From Sphaerolaimus hirsutus (taxonomy: Eukaryota > Nematoda > Chromadorea > Monhysterida > Sphaerolaimidae): a stretch of 64,000 nucleotides of DNA. Below the pieces are notes generated by a model. That model searched no databases and had not been told where the DNA came from. It saw nothing but the letters and a program-made list of their open reading frames with translations. Numbering within the stretch: position 1 is the first letter of the stretch; every line of letters starts with the position of its first letter. The position numbers were made by a program, and so were the translations under genes. Positions 1 through 12,232 of the stretch are shown here, piece by piece. The stretch is taken from NCBI GenBank assembly GCA_964036195.1, contig OZ038453.1, positions 26,684,352-26,748,351 on the forward strand. Direction: 5' to 3'.

Positions 1-1735
1 TGCGCCATGGACTCTGAAATGGTACCATTTTTATGGAGTGGCGCCATGGACTCAGAAATGGCGCCATTTTTATGGAGTCGCGCCATGGACTCGGAAACGG
101 CGCCATTCATATGGAGTCGCGCCATGGACTCGGAAGCGGTGCCATTTTTATGGAGTGGTGCCATGGACTAGGAAACGGCACCATTTTTATGGAGTGGTGC
201 CATGGACTCGGAAACGGCGCCATTTTTATGGAGTGGTGCCATGGACTCGGAAATGGCGCCATTTTTATGGAGTGGCACCGTGGACTCGGAAACGGTGCCA
301 TTTTTATGGAGTGGCACCATGGACTCGGAAACGGCGCCATTTTTATGGAGTGGCGCCATGGACTCAGAAATGGCGCCATTTTTATGGAGTTGCGCCATGG
401 ACTCGGAAATGGTACCATTTTTATGGAGTGGCGCCATGGACTCGGAAATGGCGCCATTTTTATGGAGTCCCGCCATGGACTCGGAAACGGCGCCATTCAT
501 ATGGAGTGGCGCCATGGACTCGGAAATGGCGCCATTTTTATGGAGTCACGCCATGGACTCGGAAATGGCGCCATTTTTATGGAGTGGCGCCATGGACTTG
601 GAAATGGCGCCATTTTTATGGAGTCACGCCATGGACTCGGAAACGGCGCCATTCATATGGAGTGGCGCCATTGACTCTGAAACGGCGCCATTTTTATGGA
701 GTCGTGCCATTGACTCGGAAATGGCGCCATTTTTATGGAGTCGTGCCATGGACTCCGAAAAGGCGCTATTTTTATGGAGTGGCGCCATGGACTCGGAAAC
801 AGCGCCATTTTTATGGCGTCGCGCCATGGACTCGGAAACAGCACCATTTTTATGGAGTGGCACCATGGACTCGGAAATGGCGCCATTTTTATGGAGTGGC
901 ACCATGGACTTGGAAACGGCGCCATTTTTATGGAGTGGCGCCATGGACTCGGAAACAGCGCCATTTTTATGGAGTGGCGCCATGGACTCGGAAATGGCGC
1001 CATTTTTATGAATTGCGCCATGGACTCTGAAATGGTACCATTTTTATGGAGTGGCGCCATGGACTCAGAAATGGCGCCATTTTTATGGAGTCGCGCCATG
1101 GACTCGGAAACGGCGCCATTCATATGGAGTGGCGCCATGGACTCGAAAATGGCGCCATTTTTATGGAGTCGCGCCATGGACCTGGAAACAGCGCCATTTT
1201 TATGGAGTTGCGCCATGGACTCTGAAATGGTACCATTTTAATGGAGTGGCGCCATGGACTCAGAAATGGCGCCATTTTTATGGAGTCGCGCCATGGACTC
1301 GGAAACGGCGCCATTCATATGGAGTGGCGCCATGGACTCGAAAATGGCGCCATTTTTATGGAGTCGCGCCATGGACCTGGAAACAGCGCCATTTTTATGG
1401 AGTTGCGCCATGGACTCTGAAATGGTACCATTTTTATGGAGTGGCGCCATGGACTCGGAAATGGCGCCATTTTTATGGAGTCGCGCCATGGACTCGGAAA
1501 CGGTGCCATTCATATGGAGTGGCGCCATGGACTCGAAAATGGCGCCATTTTTATGGAGTCGCGCCATGGACCTGGAAACAGCGCCATTTTTATGGAGTTG
1601 CGCCATGGACTCGGAAACAGCGCCATTTTTATGGAGTGGCGCCATGGACTCGGAAATGGCGCCATTTTTATGAATTGCGCCATGGACTCCACAGCAGCAC
1701 CATTTTTCTGGAGTGGTGCCATAAACACTAGAGCA
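1..1735 (+). repeat. 39-bp satellite array, left arm
   Basis: About 44 tandem copies of a 39-bp unit containing GGCGCC, CCATGG and ATTTTTATGGAGT blocks, cut by the window start. Units differ at a few recurring positions (GAAATGG/GAAACGG, GGCGCC/GGTGCC). Because 39 is a multiple of three and the unit lacks stops in most frames, long repetitive open frames appear on both strands. They are by-products of the repeat and not genes. The same unit returns in opposite orientation at 2953-7010. Confidence 0.97.
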
Positions 1736-1744
1736 GTGCCATAA

Positions 1745-2945
1745 ACACTAGAGCAGTGCCAAAAGTGACAATTTAAAAAACAAATTTTAACAAAACTGAA
1801 ATAAATGTAAAATTGGTTTTGTTTGATAAGTAGGTGATTATTCTGGTGATATTTCATAGGAATTTTGAATTTTTTTAACAAAAGTGAAATATATGTAAAA
1901 TTGGCTCTGCTTGATCAGCAGATGATTATTCTGATTATATTATCAAAACCAATTTGACACATATTTCAAAATTGCTGTGAAACATCACCAGAATAATCAT
2001 CTGCTAATCAAGCAGAACCAATTTTACATATATTTCACTTTTGTTAAAAATTTTCAAAATTGCTGCGAAACATCACCAGAATAATCATCTGCCAATCAAG
2101 CAGAACCAATTTTACATATATTTCAGTTTTGTAAAAAAAATTTCAAAATTGATAGTAAACATCACCAGAATAATCATCTGCTGAACAAACAGAACCAATT
2201 TTACATTTATTTCACTTTTGTTATGAAACATCACCAGAAGAATCATCTGCCGATCAAGCAGAACCAATTTTACATATATTTCACTTTTGTGACATTTTTT
2301 TCAAAATTGCTGTGAAACATCACCAGAATAATCATCTGCCGATCAAGCAGAACCAATTTTACATATATTTCACTTTTGTGACATTTTTTTCAAAATTGCT
2401 GTGAAACATCACCAGAATAATGATCTGCCAATCAAGCAGAACCAATTTTACATATATTTCACTTTTGTGACATTTTTTTCAAAATTGCTGTGAAACATCA
2501 CAACAATAATCATCTGCTGATCAAGCAGAACCAATTTTACATATTTCACTTTTGTAAAAAACTTTTTTTCAAAATTTCTGTGAAACATCACCAGAATAAT
2601 CATCTGCTGATCAAACAGAACCAATTTTACATTTGTTTCACTTTTGTTATGAAACATCACCAGAATAATCATCTGCCGATCAAGCAGAACCAATTTTACA
2701 TCTATTTCACTTTTGTGACATTTTTTTCAAAATTGCTGTGAAACATCACCACAATAATCATCTGCTGATCAAGCAGAACCAATTTTACATATATTTCACT
2801 TTTATTAAAAAAATTTTTTCAAAATTGCTGTAAAACATCACCAGAATAACCATCTGCTGATCAAGCAGAACCAATTTTAATTCTTTCACTTTTTTGATTT
2901 TTTTTCTTCAAAATTGCCATGAAACATCACCAGAATAACAGTTCT
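1745..2945. repeat. AT-rich ~89-bp tandem array between the satellite arms
   Basis: About 13 copies of a 67-92 bp unit sharing AACATCACCAGAATAATCAT, a GATCAAGCAGAACC block and TTTCACTTTTGT. Copies before about 1950 are in the reverse orientation and copies after about 1975 are forward. The symmetry centre of the whole 1-7010 inverted structure therefore lies near 1950-1970. No gene is seen. Confidence 0.93.
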
Positions 2946-2952
2946 GGGTTTG

Positions 2953-5900
2953 ACGAGTTTTGGAGTCCATGGTGCCACTCCATAAAAATGGTACCATTTC
3001 AGAGTCCATGGCGCAATTCATAAAAATGGCACCATTTCCGAGTCCATGGCGCCACTCCATAAAAATGGCGCTGTTTCCGAGTCCATGGCGCCACTCCATA
3101 AAAATGGTGCCGTTTCCTAGTCCATGGCGCCACTCCATAAAAATGGCGCCATTTCCGAGTCCATGGCGCCACTCCATAAAAATGGCGCCGTTTCCTAGTC
3201 CCTGGCACCACTCCATAAAAATGGCGCCGTTTCCGAGTCCATGGCGCCACTCCATAAAAATGACGCCGTTTCCTAGCCCCTGGCACCACTCCATAAAAAT
3301 GACGCCGCTTCCGAGTCCATGGCGCCACTCCATAAAAATGGCGCCATTTCCTAGTCCATGGCGCCACTCCATAAAAATGGCGCCATTTCCTAGTCCATGG
3401 CGCTACTCCATAAAAATGGCGCCATTTCCGAGTCCATGGCGCCACTCCATAAAAATGGCGCCGTTTCCTAGTCCCTGGCACCACTCCATAAAAATGGCGC
3501 CGTTTCCTAGTCCATGGCGCCACTCCATAAAAATGGCGCCGTTTCCTAGTCCCTGGCACCACTCCGTAAAAATGGCGCCGTTTCCTAGTCCATGGCACCA
3601 CTCCATAAAAATGGCGCCGTTTCCTAGTCCGTGGTGCCACTCCATAAAAATGGCGCCATTTCCTAGTCCATGGCGCCACTCCATAAAAATGGCGCCATTT
3701 CCTAGTCCGTGGCGCCACTCCAAAAAAATGGCGCCATTTCCGAGTCCATGGCGCCACTCCATAAAAATGGCGCCATTTCCTAGTCCATGGCGCCACTCCA
3801 TAAAAATGGCGCCATTTCCTAGTCCGTGGCGCCACTCCATAAAAATGGCGCCATTTCCTAGTCCATGGCGCCACTCCATAAAAATGGCGCCATTTCCTAG
3901 TCCATGGCGCCACTCCATAAAAATGGCGCCATTTCCTAGTCCATGGCGCCACTCCATAAAAATGGCGCCATTTCCGAGTCCATGGCGCCACTCCATAAAA
4001 ATGGCGCCGTTTCCTAGTCCCTGGCACCACTCCATAAAAATGGCGCCGTTTCCTAGTCCATGGCACCACTCCATAAAAATGGCGCCGTTTCCTAGTCCGT
4101 GGTGCCACTCCATAAAAATGGCGCCATTTCCTAGTCCGTGGCGCCACTCCATAAAAATGGCGCCATTTCCTAGTCCGTGGCGCCACTCCAAAAAAATGGC
4201 GCCATTTCCGAGTCCATGGCGCCACTCCATAAAAATGGCGCCATTTCCTAGTCCCTGGCACCACTCCATAAAAATGGCACCGTTTCCTAGTCCCTGGCAC
4301 CACTCCATAAAAATGGCGCCGTTTCCTAGTCCATGGCGCCACTCCATAAAAATGGCGCCATTTCCTAGTCCGTGGCGCCACTCCATAAAAATGGCGCCAT
4401 TTCCTAGTCCATGGCGCCACTCCATAAAAATGGCGCCATTTCCTAGTCCGTGGCGCCACTCCATAAAAATGGCGCCATTTCCTAGTCCGTGGCGCCACTC
4501 CATAAAAATGGCGCCATTTCCTAGTCCATGGCGCCACTCCATAAAAATGGCGCCGTTTCCTAGTCCCTGGCACCACTCCATAAAAATGACGCCGCTTCCG
4601 AGTCCATGGCGCCACTCCATAAAAATGGCGCCATTTCCTAGTCCATGGCGCCACTCCATAAAAATGGCGCCGTTTCCTAGTCCATGGCACCACTCCATAA
4701 AAATGGCGCCGTTTCCGAGTCCGTGGCGCCACTCCATAAAAATGGCGCCGTTTCCTAGTCCGTGGCGCCACTCCATAAAAATGGCGCCATTTCCTAGTCC
4801 GTGGCGCCACTCCATAAAAATGGCGCCATTTCCGAGTCCATGGCGCCACTCCATAAAAATGGCGCCGTTTCCTAGTCCCTGGCACCACTCCATAAAAATG
4901 GCGCCGTTTCCTAGTCCCTGGCGCCACTCCATAAAAATGGCGCCATTTCCTAGTCCGTGGCGCCACTCCATAAAAATGGCGCCATTTCCTAGTCCGTGGC
5001 GCCACTCCATAAAAATGGCGCCATTTCCTAGTCCATGGCGCCACTCCATAAAAATGGCGCCATTTCCTAGTCCGTGGCGCCACTCCATAAAAATGGCGCC
5101 ATTTCCTAGTCCGTGGCGCCACTCCATAAAAATGGTGCCATTTCCTAGTCCATGGCGCCACTCCATAAAAATGGCGCCATTTCCTAGTCCATGGCGCCAC
5201 TCCATAAAAATGGTGCCATTTCCTAGTCCATGGCGCCACTCCATAAAAATGGCGCCATTTCCGAGTCCATGGCGCCACTCCATAAAAATGGCGCCGTTTC
5301 CTAGTCCCTGGCACCACTCCATAAAAATGGCGCCGTTTCCTAGTCCATGGCACCACTCCATAAAAATGGCGCCGTTTCCTAGTCCGTGGCGCCACTCCAT
5401 AAAAATGGCGCCATTTCCTAGTCCGTGGCGCCACTCCAAAAAAATGGCGCCGTTTCCTAGTCCGTGGCGCCACTCCATAAAAATGGCGCCATTTCCTAGT
5501 CCGTGGCGCCACTCCATAAAAATGGCGCCATTTCCTAGTCCATGGCGCCACTCCATAAAAATGGCGCCGTTTCCTAGTCCCTGGCACCACTCCATAAAAA
5601 TGACGCCGCTTCCTAGTCCGTGGCGCCACTCCAAAAAAATGGCGCCGTTTCCTAGTCCGTGGCGCCACTCCAAAAAAATGGCGCCATTTCCTAGTCCGTG
5701 GCGCCACTCCATAAAAATGGCGCCATTTCCTAGTCCGTGGCGCCACTCCATAAAAATGGCGCCATTTCCTAGTCCATGGCGCCACTCCATAAAAATGGCG
5801 CCGTTTCCTAGTCCCTGGCACCACTCCATAAAAATGACGCCGCTTCCTAGTCCATGGCGCCACTCCATAAAAATGGCGCCATTTCCGAGTCCATGGCGCC

Positions 5901-7010
5901 ACTCCATAAAAATGGCGCCGTTTCCTAGTCCCTGGCACCACTCCATAAAAATGGCGCCGTTTCCTAGTCCATGGCACCACTCCATAAAAATGGCGCCGTT
6001 TCCGAGTCCGTGGCGCCACTCCATAAAAATGGCGCCGTTTCCTAGTCCGTGGCGCCACTCCATAAAAATGGCGCCATTTCCTAGTCCGTGGCGCCACTCC
6101 ATAAAAATGGCGCCATTTCCGAGTCCATGGCGCCACTCCATAAAAATGGCGCCGTTTCCTAGTCCCTGGCACCACTCCATAAAAATGGCGCCGTTTCCTA
6201 GTCCCTGGCGCCACTCCATAAAAATGGCGCCATTTCCTAGTCCGTGGCGCCACTCCATAAAAATGGCGCCATTTCCTAGTCCGTGGCGCCACTCCATAAA
6301 AATGGCGCCATTTCCTAGTCCATGGCGCCACTCCATAAAAATGGCGCCATTTCCTAGTCCGTGGCGCCACTCCATAAAAATGGCGCCATTTCCTAGTCCG
6401 TGGCGCCACTCCATAAAAATGGTGCCATTTCCTAGTCCATGGCGCCACTCCATAAAAATGGCGCCGTTTCCGAGTCCCTGGCGCCACTCCATAAAAATGG
6501 CGCCGTTTCCTAGTCCATGGCACCACTCCATAAAAATGGCGCCGTTTCCTAGTCCGTGGCGCCACTCCATAAAAATGGCGCCATTTCCTAGTCCGTGGCG
6601 CCACTCCATAAAAATGGCACCATTTCCTAGTCCATGGCGCCACTCCATAAAAATGGCGCCATTTCCTAGTCCATGGCGCCACTCCATAAAAATGGTGCCA
6701 TTTCCTAGTCCATGGCGCCACTCCATAAAAATGGCGCCATTTCCGAGTCCATGGCGCCACTCCATAAAAATGGCGCCGTTTCCTAGTCCCTGGCACCACT
6801 CCATAAAAATGGCGCCGTTTCCTAGTCCATGGCACCACTCCATAAAAATGGCGCCGTTTCCTAGTCCGTGGCGCCACTCCATAAAAATGGCGCCATTTCC
6901 TAGTCCGTGGCGCCACTCCATAAAAATGGCGCCATTTCCTAGTCCGTGGCGCCACTCCAAAAAAATGGCGCCGTTTCCTAGTCCGTGGCGCCACTCCATA
7001 AGAAGCCACT
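2953..7010 (-). repeat. 39-bp satellite array, right arm, with higher-order structure
   Basis: About 104 copies of the same 39-bp unit as 1-1735, now inverted. Rare variants recur at exact multiples: a seven-A variant at 3721, 4189 and 5437 (12 and 32 units apart), and a TGACGCCGCTT variant at 4587 and 5835 (32 units, 1,248 bp). This indicates a higher-order repeat of 32 units, made by block duplication. The repetitive open frames of more than 1,200 codons on both strands are not genes. Confidence 0.97.
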
Positions 7011-7029
7011 CTATAAAAATGGTGTCATT

Positions 7030-7520
7030 TGAGAGTAAATCTATGAGTGGACATACCGACATTCGGACAAAGATTTTTTGGAGATACCGACATTCGGAAA
7101 AAGTTTTTTTTGGAGATAACGAGTTTCGAGTGATTTTTTCAAAAAACAGGTTCAGATTTCTATACCGTAATTCGGATGATTTTTCCAATTTTGTATGGGG
7201 TTTTAGACAAATCAGTGCAATTCTATACCGTAATTCGGAAATAGATTTCTGACAGTGGAGATACCGAGTTTCGAGTGAAATAAATGTTGGCTTTTTGTGG
7301 ACATACCGAGATTCGAGTGAAATTTCATCAATTTCTGGGTGGACATACCGACATTCGGATGATTTTTTTTGTTTTTTTCAAGAATCGGTGTCTTTGTATC
7401 TCAGGAATGGAGTGAGATATTGAGAAAAAGAAAATTCTATAATGAACAAATATATATGCATATATCAGATCTGCACCTAACTCATTTTTTGTCATTTTGG
7501 TCCTTACCGACATACGGAAC
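7030..7520. repeat. Dispersed repeat with TACCGACATTCGG motifs
   Basis: Several copies of the short motif TACCGACATTCGG lie among AT-rich sequence. The same family is present in reverse orientation at 31180-31620, including a shared block ending GGTCCTTACCGACAT. Its class is unknown. It has no coding potential. Confidence 0.7.
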
Positions 7521-7530
7521 TAGATGCCTC

Positions 7531-8150
7531 AATTGTTGAAAAATATTTATTGAGGTTGTGCAAATTAAATTTCAGCATATCTAAAATATTTTTTCCCATA
7601 CAAGGGATATCAATAGGTGTATCACTGGCATGATTTTCCTTAGTCTAACCATTTACCTAAACTCGGCCAACATGAAACGAATCAGTGATTCGGCCCTTGG
7701 TTACCAATGACATATGTTTTTTAATTTGAACATGAATGGACGGATTCCATTCGGTTCACGATACATTTTATGCAAACTGACTTTTTATAACACAACGATA
7801 TGAATTTTACAGACATATCATTACAGAAACTTGGATTGTAAGGCCTTAGGTTGGATCTTATCGTCGCATCCCAGACAGATTCCTCCGAAAAAGGAATGAT
7901 ACATGAATTTGGCACACATCCAAATTCCTTGCGTTTCATACCAAAAAAATTTAAGACACACAATTTCTGTTCACGTCACTGATAATGGCAGCGTTAAGTA
8001 AACACAAGTTTCAACTAGTAAATAAGTGGGTCGCTATTTGCGGTCGCTTAATTGGATTCCGCGCCCATAATCGGTGACGCCAACAGAAATCGTGCATCTT
8101 TAAACTTGTTTGCCTGAAACGCAAGGCACCCGGACATTTGCCAAGTTTAA
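7531..8150. other. Unassigned single-copy sequence
   Basis: I see no gene, repeat family member or structured RNA here. The open frames are short and lack splice or compositional support. Confidence 0.5.
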
Positions 8151-8151
8151 G

Positions 8152-8646
8152 TATTCACAATCATACAAAAACGGCTATTTATAGAGGCCCCGGCCAAACA
8201 TCCCCTTTGAGACCGACAGGTGACAAATTTTCTGTTTTTAGACAAAACAAACAAAAAAATTTTCACCACGGACGTTTCTATTGCTGCTGGGGACCGGTCC
8301 CCGGTGGGATTTTGATCACTATCCAAAAATACAGTGATTGATGAAAATTCAATTATAATTAAAATAAGACTACCTAACCGCTAACTAACTAACTAAAGCT
8401 AACTACTCACTAAACAAAGGAGTACACGCATGCCAAATTTGAGACAAATCGAAATAAATTTATACACCCCCCAAAACAATGTGCATCAGCGTGTGTAACT
8501 GTCTTGCTGAAATTTTGTGCATGCAAATTTGGTGTTAATTACCATAATTAACATGCGACCAACCCATACACACCAATTATTGACTTTTGAAAAAATTGAT
8601 TTTTTTGCCGGGGACCGGTCCCCAGCTGGGGCTTATGTAAATAGCC
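8152..8646. mobile_element. TIR element with GGGGACCGGTCCCC palindromes
   Basis: The ends are inverted: GGCTATTTATAGAGGCCCCG on the left and GGGGCTTATGTAAATAGCC on the right. The interior holds GGACCGGTCCCC palindromes. A related, longer copy sits at 20875-21774. It is non-autonomous, with no transposase frame. The terminal motif does not let me assign a superfamily. Confidence 0.6.
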
Positions 8647-9051
8647 TACAAAAACCCCGTAGAACAATGACTTCCAAAAAGTCTGCCGAGTTTACCACTA
8701 ATTCTGTGTATGACAAAAGGGAAGTTAGCCTGATGCCACAAAAAGTAGATGAAGTGTTTTTTTTGTAAAGAAACTGAACCACAGAAGCAGATTTGAGAGT
8801 ACAAATACACTTTGGAATGATTTGGTAATAAGGCTCCACATAAATGGTGTAAAAACATAAGATTCATATTTTTTTTGTATCACAATTCAATGGTCATGCA
8901 TTTTGAGCAAAATGTTTTTTTTTCTGGAAAAACTGCTGCATTTCCACTGGTGTATTTGCACTTGGTTATAGCCCTGGTGATAGATTCACTACATCATGTT
9001 GTTTTACCCAATTTTACCAGAACATTTTAGTATGCTCAGCTGACCGCAAAG

Positions 9052-9441
9052 TACCGTATTACCTTGAAATACACCCCATGGGGGTTTATTATTTTGCCAG
9101 CAAAATTTGAGAAGGGGTCAATTCACGGGGAGGGGGTTATCTTATTTCGTCAGAAATTTTTGTAAGGATCTTAGTAAAAAGTAGTAATTTGCGTATGCAA
9201 AACAGGTAATAAATGTGTCCAAACAGTATATATATATGGATTGGACATAAAAACATAGATAGCTGCACAAACCAGTCTATGTGCAAATACATCATGTACT
9301 TTGCATACATGATGTACATCATTCGGTGGGGGGTATTTTGAGGGGGGATTATTATTTCCCCAGTCAATTTTGAGGGGGGTTAATTCGGGGGGAAGGGGGT
9401 GTTAATTCTAGGGGGGGGGGATAATTTGAGGTAATATGGTA
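9052..9441. mobile_element. CCGTATT-family MITE (TA target)
   Basis: TACCGTATTACCTTGAAATA at the left is mirrored by GAGGTAATATGGTA at the right. G-tracts and C-tracts lie just inside the ends. It belongs to the same family as 12233-12691, 26791-27234 and others. TA at both ends is the likely target-site duplication, as in Tc1/mariner-type elements. Confidence 0.7.
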
Positions 9442-9628
9442 TGTTCAGAATCCAACTATAATTTAATGAATAAAATCTTGTGATAAACTTCATAATTAAT
9501 CATTCCATAGTAAAAACGAAATATTGTGATGAAAAACTGTATAATTTGTGGTTCATTATTTAGATGTGTTATGTTATTTAGGTTTCCATACTACGTGTGA
9601 TGTTCACCGAGTATACCTGATACCAGAC

Positions 9629-10364
9629 TAGTGATGGAATGGCGCCATGGCACTGGCGCCATTTGAGGGCGCCAAAGGGCGCCGCGCCATGGCGCCATTG
9701 GCGCTTGGACCCCTTTTTCTGTGGCGCCCTGCTTTTAAAGGGCGCCAAAAAGGCGCCAAGAGCTTTTCAAGGTGAGTGCTGTGTAAATGAAAAACGCATC
9801 CGTGGATGATCTAAATTCGCCAGAAAACTGGACAAAGTGGTGTGAGTGGGTGCAAATCGTTCATCCAACGGTTTATCAGATGTGTCTGATGGATGAGAAT
9901 ACAAGAATGATGTACTGTCGAACTTGCAAAATCATAAAAAAACACATTCAAATCATTGCAATTCCGTTTTTGTCCATTTCAAGGAAACATTTATCGGAAA
10001 ATTCTATTTGAAGTGAATGGATGTCGTCAAATGACAATTTCCATTGTGTTTGAATTCGTCATGTAGATTTTATTAAAATTTTTTTGTTGCTAGTGTTGTT
10101 TTTGTTCATTACCTCCTGGTGAACGTGACATAAGAAGTAAATGCGTGTCCACGGTGCTGTAGCAACATTATTAGCACACACAGGGTGTTGTAGGCGCTTA
10201 TTATTCCTGGCGCCATGGCGCCCGTGGCGCTTGGCGCCCTTTTTCCGTGGCGCCCACTTTCCGAATGGCGCCATGGCGCCCTTGGCGCTTGGCGCCCACT
10301 TTCCAAATGGCGCCATTGCGCCCTTGGCGCCTGGCGCCTTTTTTCTGGCGCTTTTCCATCACTA
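9629..10364. mobile_element. Non-autonomous hAT-type element (TAGTGATGG ends)
   Basis: The terminal inverted repeats are TAGTGATGGAA...TTCCATCACTA. A perfect 8-bp duplication, TACCAGAC, flanks them at 9621-9628 and 10365-10372. An 8-bp duplication with such ends is typical of the hAT superfamily. Both subterminal regions are packed with GGCGCC palindromes. The middle (about 9770-10190) is shared in inverse orientation with 28982-29907. No transposase is present. Confidence 0.9.
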
Positions 10365-10455
10365 TACCAGACCATTCCTCCTGAACCATATTTCCTGAAC
10401 CTGACATTTGGACGTGAAAATTTAACAACAAAATTTGCATTTCATAGCTTTCAAC

Positions 10456-10612
10456 TAGTGATGGAATGGCGCCATAGCGCCCTTTTCTCTGGCGCCATCT
10501 GGCACCTGGCGCCATTATTTCGAATGGCGCCATGTCGCCCTTGGTGCTTGGTGCCATTTGGCGCCTGGCACCATTGTTTTGGTTGGCGCCAGAAATGGCG
10601 CCAAAATTCCAT
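10456..10612. mobile_element. Truncated TAGTGATGG/GGCGCC element
   Basis: The left end TAGTGATGGAATGGCGCC is intact and followed by dense GGCGCC/GGTGCC repeats. The right end is degraded and no target duplication can be recognised. Confidence 0.7.
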
Positions 10613-11412
10613 GAATAAATGTGACCAAATACAACATTTTTGAACATTTTATCGTAGGTCGTTACACAAAGACGTCAATGTACCGTATTTCCTCGAAATA
10701 CCACCCTCAAATAAAACCCCCGACCCTCGAAATACCTCCAGATTTTTTTCGAGCTGAGTAAAAATTACAATGTACATGATGTACAAGACACAATGTCCAT
10801 GCTGTATTAATCGATGCCAATTTGCATCACAACCACACATAAATACATATGACTAAATTTGTGGCCATCTACGTTGTACACTACCGTGCAGAATAGTTGA
10901 GACTTTTCACACATAGAGAAACAGTAGCCTGGGGGTCCACCACACTTTTTTGCTTCCCAATTTCTTGTCCCTTGCCCAATTTTGATGCCGTTTGAGTATG
11001 TTGGGGTTTGATGATGGGGCTACTACGAAAAAATTTTGTTTGCTCAAATAATCCCCCAGGCACGAGATATTTTATGCTTATTTTCCTGGGGTTTGCAGCA
11101 CGAAAATTTTGTTATTGAACAGTCTATAACATACTTTAGACAGAGAGAATTAATATGACAAAAAAGTTTTTTCAATATCTCTTTCCAATCAAAAGTTATA
11201 GCACTTACAAACTTCCATCTTCATTCCATCCAAAATAATTGCACATTACTCATTCACAGTTCGGCCAACTTTTCTCTCTATTAGAGCTGTTGCTGCCCTG
11301 TATTATGCATCAAGTTCGCGGTCCGCGCGCCGCCATAACAGCGCAGCGCGCAGTCGCATTAAGGCTGCCGTGGCGACGCGCGGATCATGGAAAGGGCAAT
11401 GCGTGGCCCGAG

Positions 11413-11419
11413 TATAAAA
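11413..11419 (+). promoter_or_regulatory. TATA box (TATAAAA) in a GC-rich core promoter
   Basis: A perfect TATAAAA follows a CpG-rich stretch (11320-11400) with several GCGC motifs and precedes a pyrimidine-rich leader. The first ATG of the downstream frame is about 100 bp away, a plausible distance for TATA, start site and short leader. Confidence 0.45.
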
Positions 11420-11515
11420 CAGCGCGGCCGGGTGATATCCCGGCAGTTGAGCAATTTCTCCCATTCTTTTTCCCGTTCCTTTTCTGTTCCCCATTTCCAT
11501 GCCCCTTGAGTGCAC

Positions 11516-11824
11516 ATGAAATGGCATTTTGACCCGTGGAACTTGTCGCGTGGCGACGATCCTAAATTCACCTACATCTCACACGCAAACGTTCCTCTCT
11601 TTCTCGGTCGCCAGCCCCCCTGGGAATCTAGCACTTGCTCGCTCAGAGTTCCCGTGGCTGGTCTTCTTGTTCGGAACCTTGGAAAGACACGTTTTGTATG
11701 TGCCGTGCATACAACAGAGCAAAGCCAAAACCTCAAATTTACACACCAAATAGCCCCACTCAGTAGTATGCCTACCCCCATTTCTGAGTTGCTGGCAATG
11801 AATGCAAAACTGCAGCAAAAATAA
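11516..11824 (+). CDS. Hypothetical 102-aa ORF inside the Tc1-like element
   Basis: This ATG-started frame begins MKWHFDPWNLSRGDD and ends MNAKLQQK. AATAAA overlaps or follows the stop at about 11819, so box, frame and polyadenylation-type signal are in order. I recognise no family. There is no signal peptide or membrane segment. It could instead be the start of a spliced gene whose first exon was captured. A chance frame cannot be excluded, because GC-rich DNA has few stops and another frame is open on the minus strand. Confidence 0.3.
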   Translation: MKWHFDPWNLSRGDDPKFTYISHANVPLFLGRQPPWESSTCSLRVPVAGLLVRNLGKTRFVCAVHTTEQSQNLKFTHQIAPLSSMPTPISELLAMNAKLQQK

Positions 11825-12232
11825 ATAAATGCCGCATTTCCATATATGCATTGCCATAAGCTGTTCATGCTTAGAATGTTTCTTGCTGCACACAGCGATG
11901 CAGGCAAGCAGTTGCCATGGTGAAAATTTTGTTAAAAAATGAACATAAGAATTGGATATAGGTAGACTTTAAAGTAAGATACTGGGTGGCTACTGCCCAA
12001 AACAAGAAAAGTCTCAACCATTCTGAAACATGAACAAACTGAGTTCATATGTTTGTACACTAGGAATATACACCGATTTGAACTCGAGGGGCGGTCATCC
12101 CGGGCATGTGTAGTCAACCCCTCAGGGTACCCATGTATAGTATCCAAATGTTTTGCATATCAACCATTTCGAAATTCTGGAAACATTAATCACGCAGCAC
12201 AAGAAGTCTCAACTATTCTGCATGGTAGTGTA

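Larger units (their letters stand above)
10879..12230. mobile_element. Tc1/mariner-like TIR element carrying a GC-rich promoter and ORF
   Basis: Inverted ends of about 27 bp, CACTACCGTGCAGAATAGTT on the left and the complement on the right with one mismatch (CACTACCATGC), are flanked by TA on both sides. TA duplication and CACTACCG-type ends fit the Tc1/mariner superfamily. No transposase frame is visible. The middle is GC-rich, contains a TATAAAA box and a 102-codon frame, and is unlike the AT-rich ends. It may be captured host sequence. Confidence 0.8.

Noticed and set aside
1-2945. CRISPR-like array
   Set aside because: The repeats have no unique spacers of constant length, are contiguous satellite units and lie in a eukaryotic genome.
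2960-7252. Very long open frames (over 1,200 codons) on both strands
   Set aside because: They are products of a 39-bp, stop-free tandem unit. Several frames on both strands are open at once and merely repeat 13 residues.
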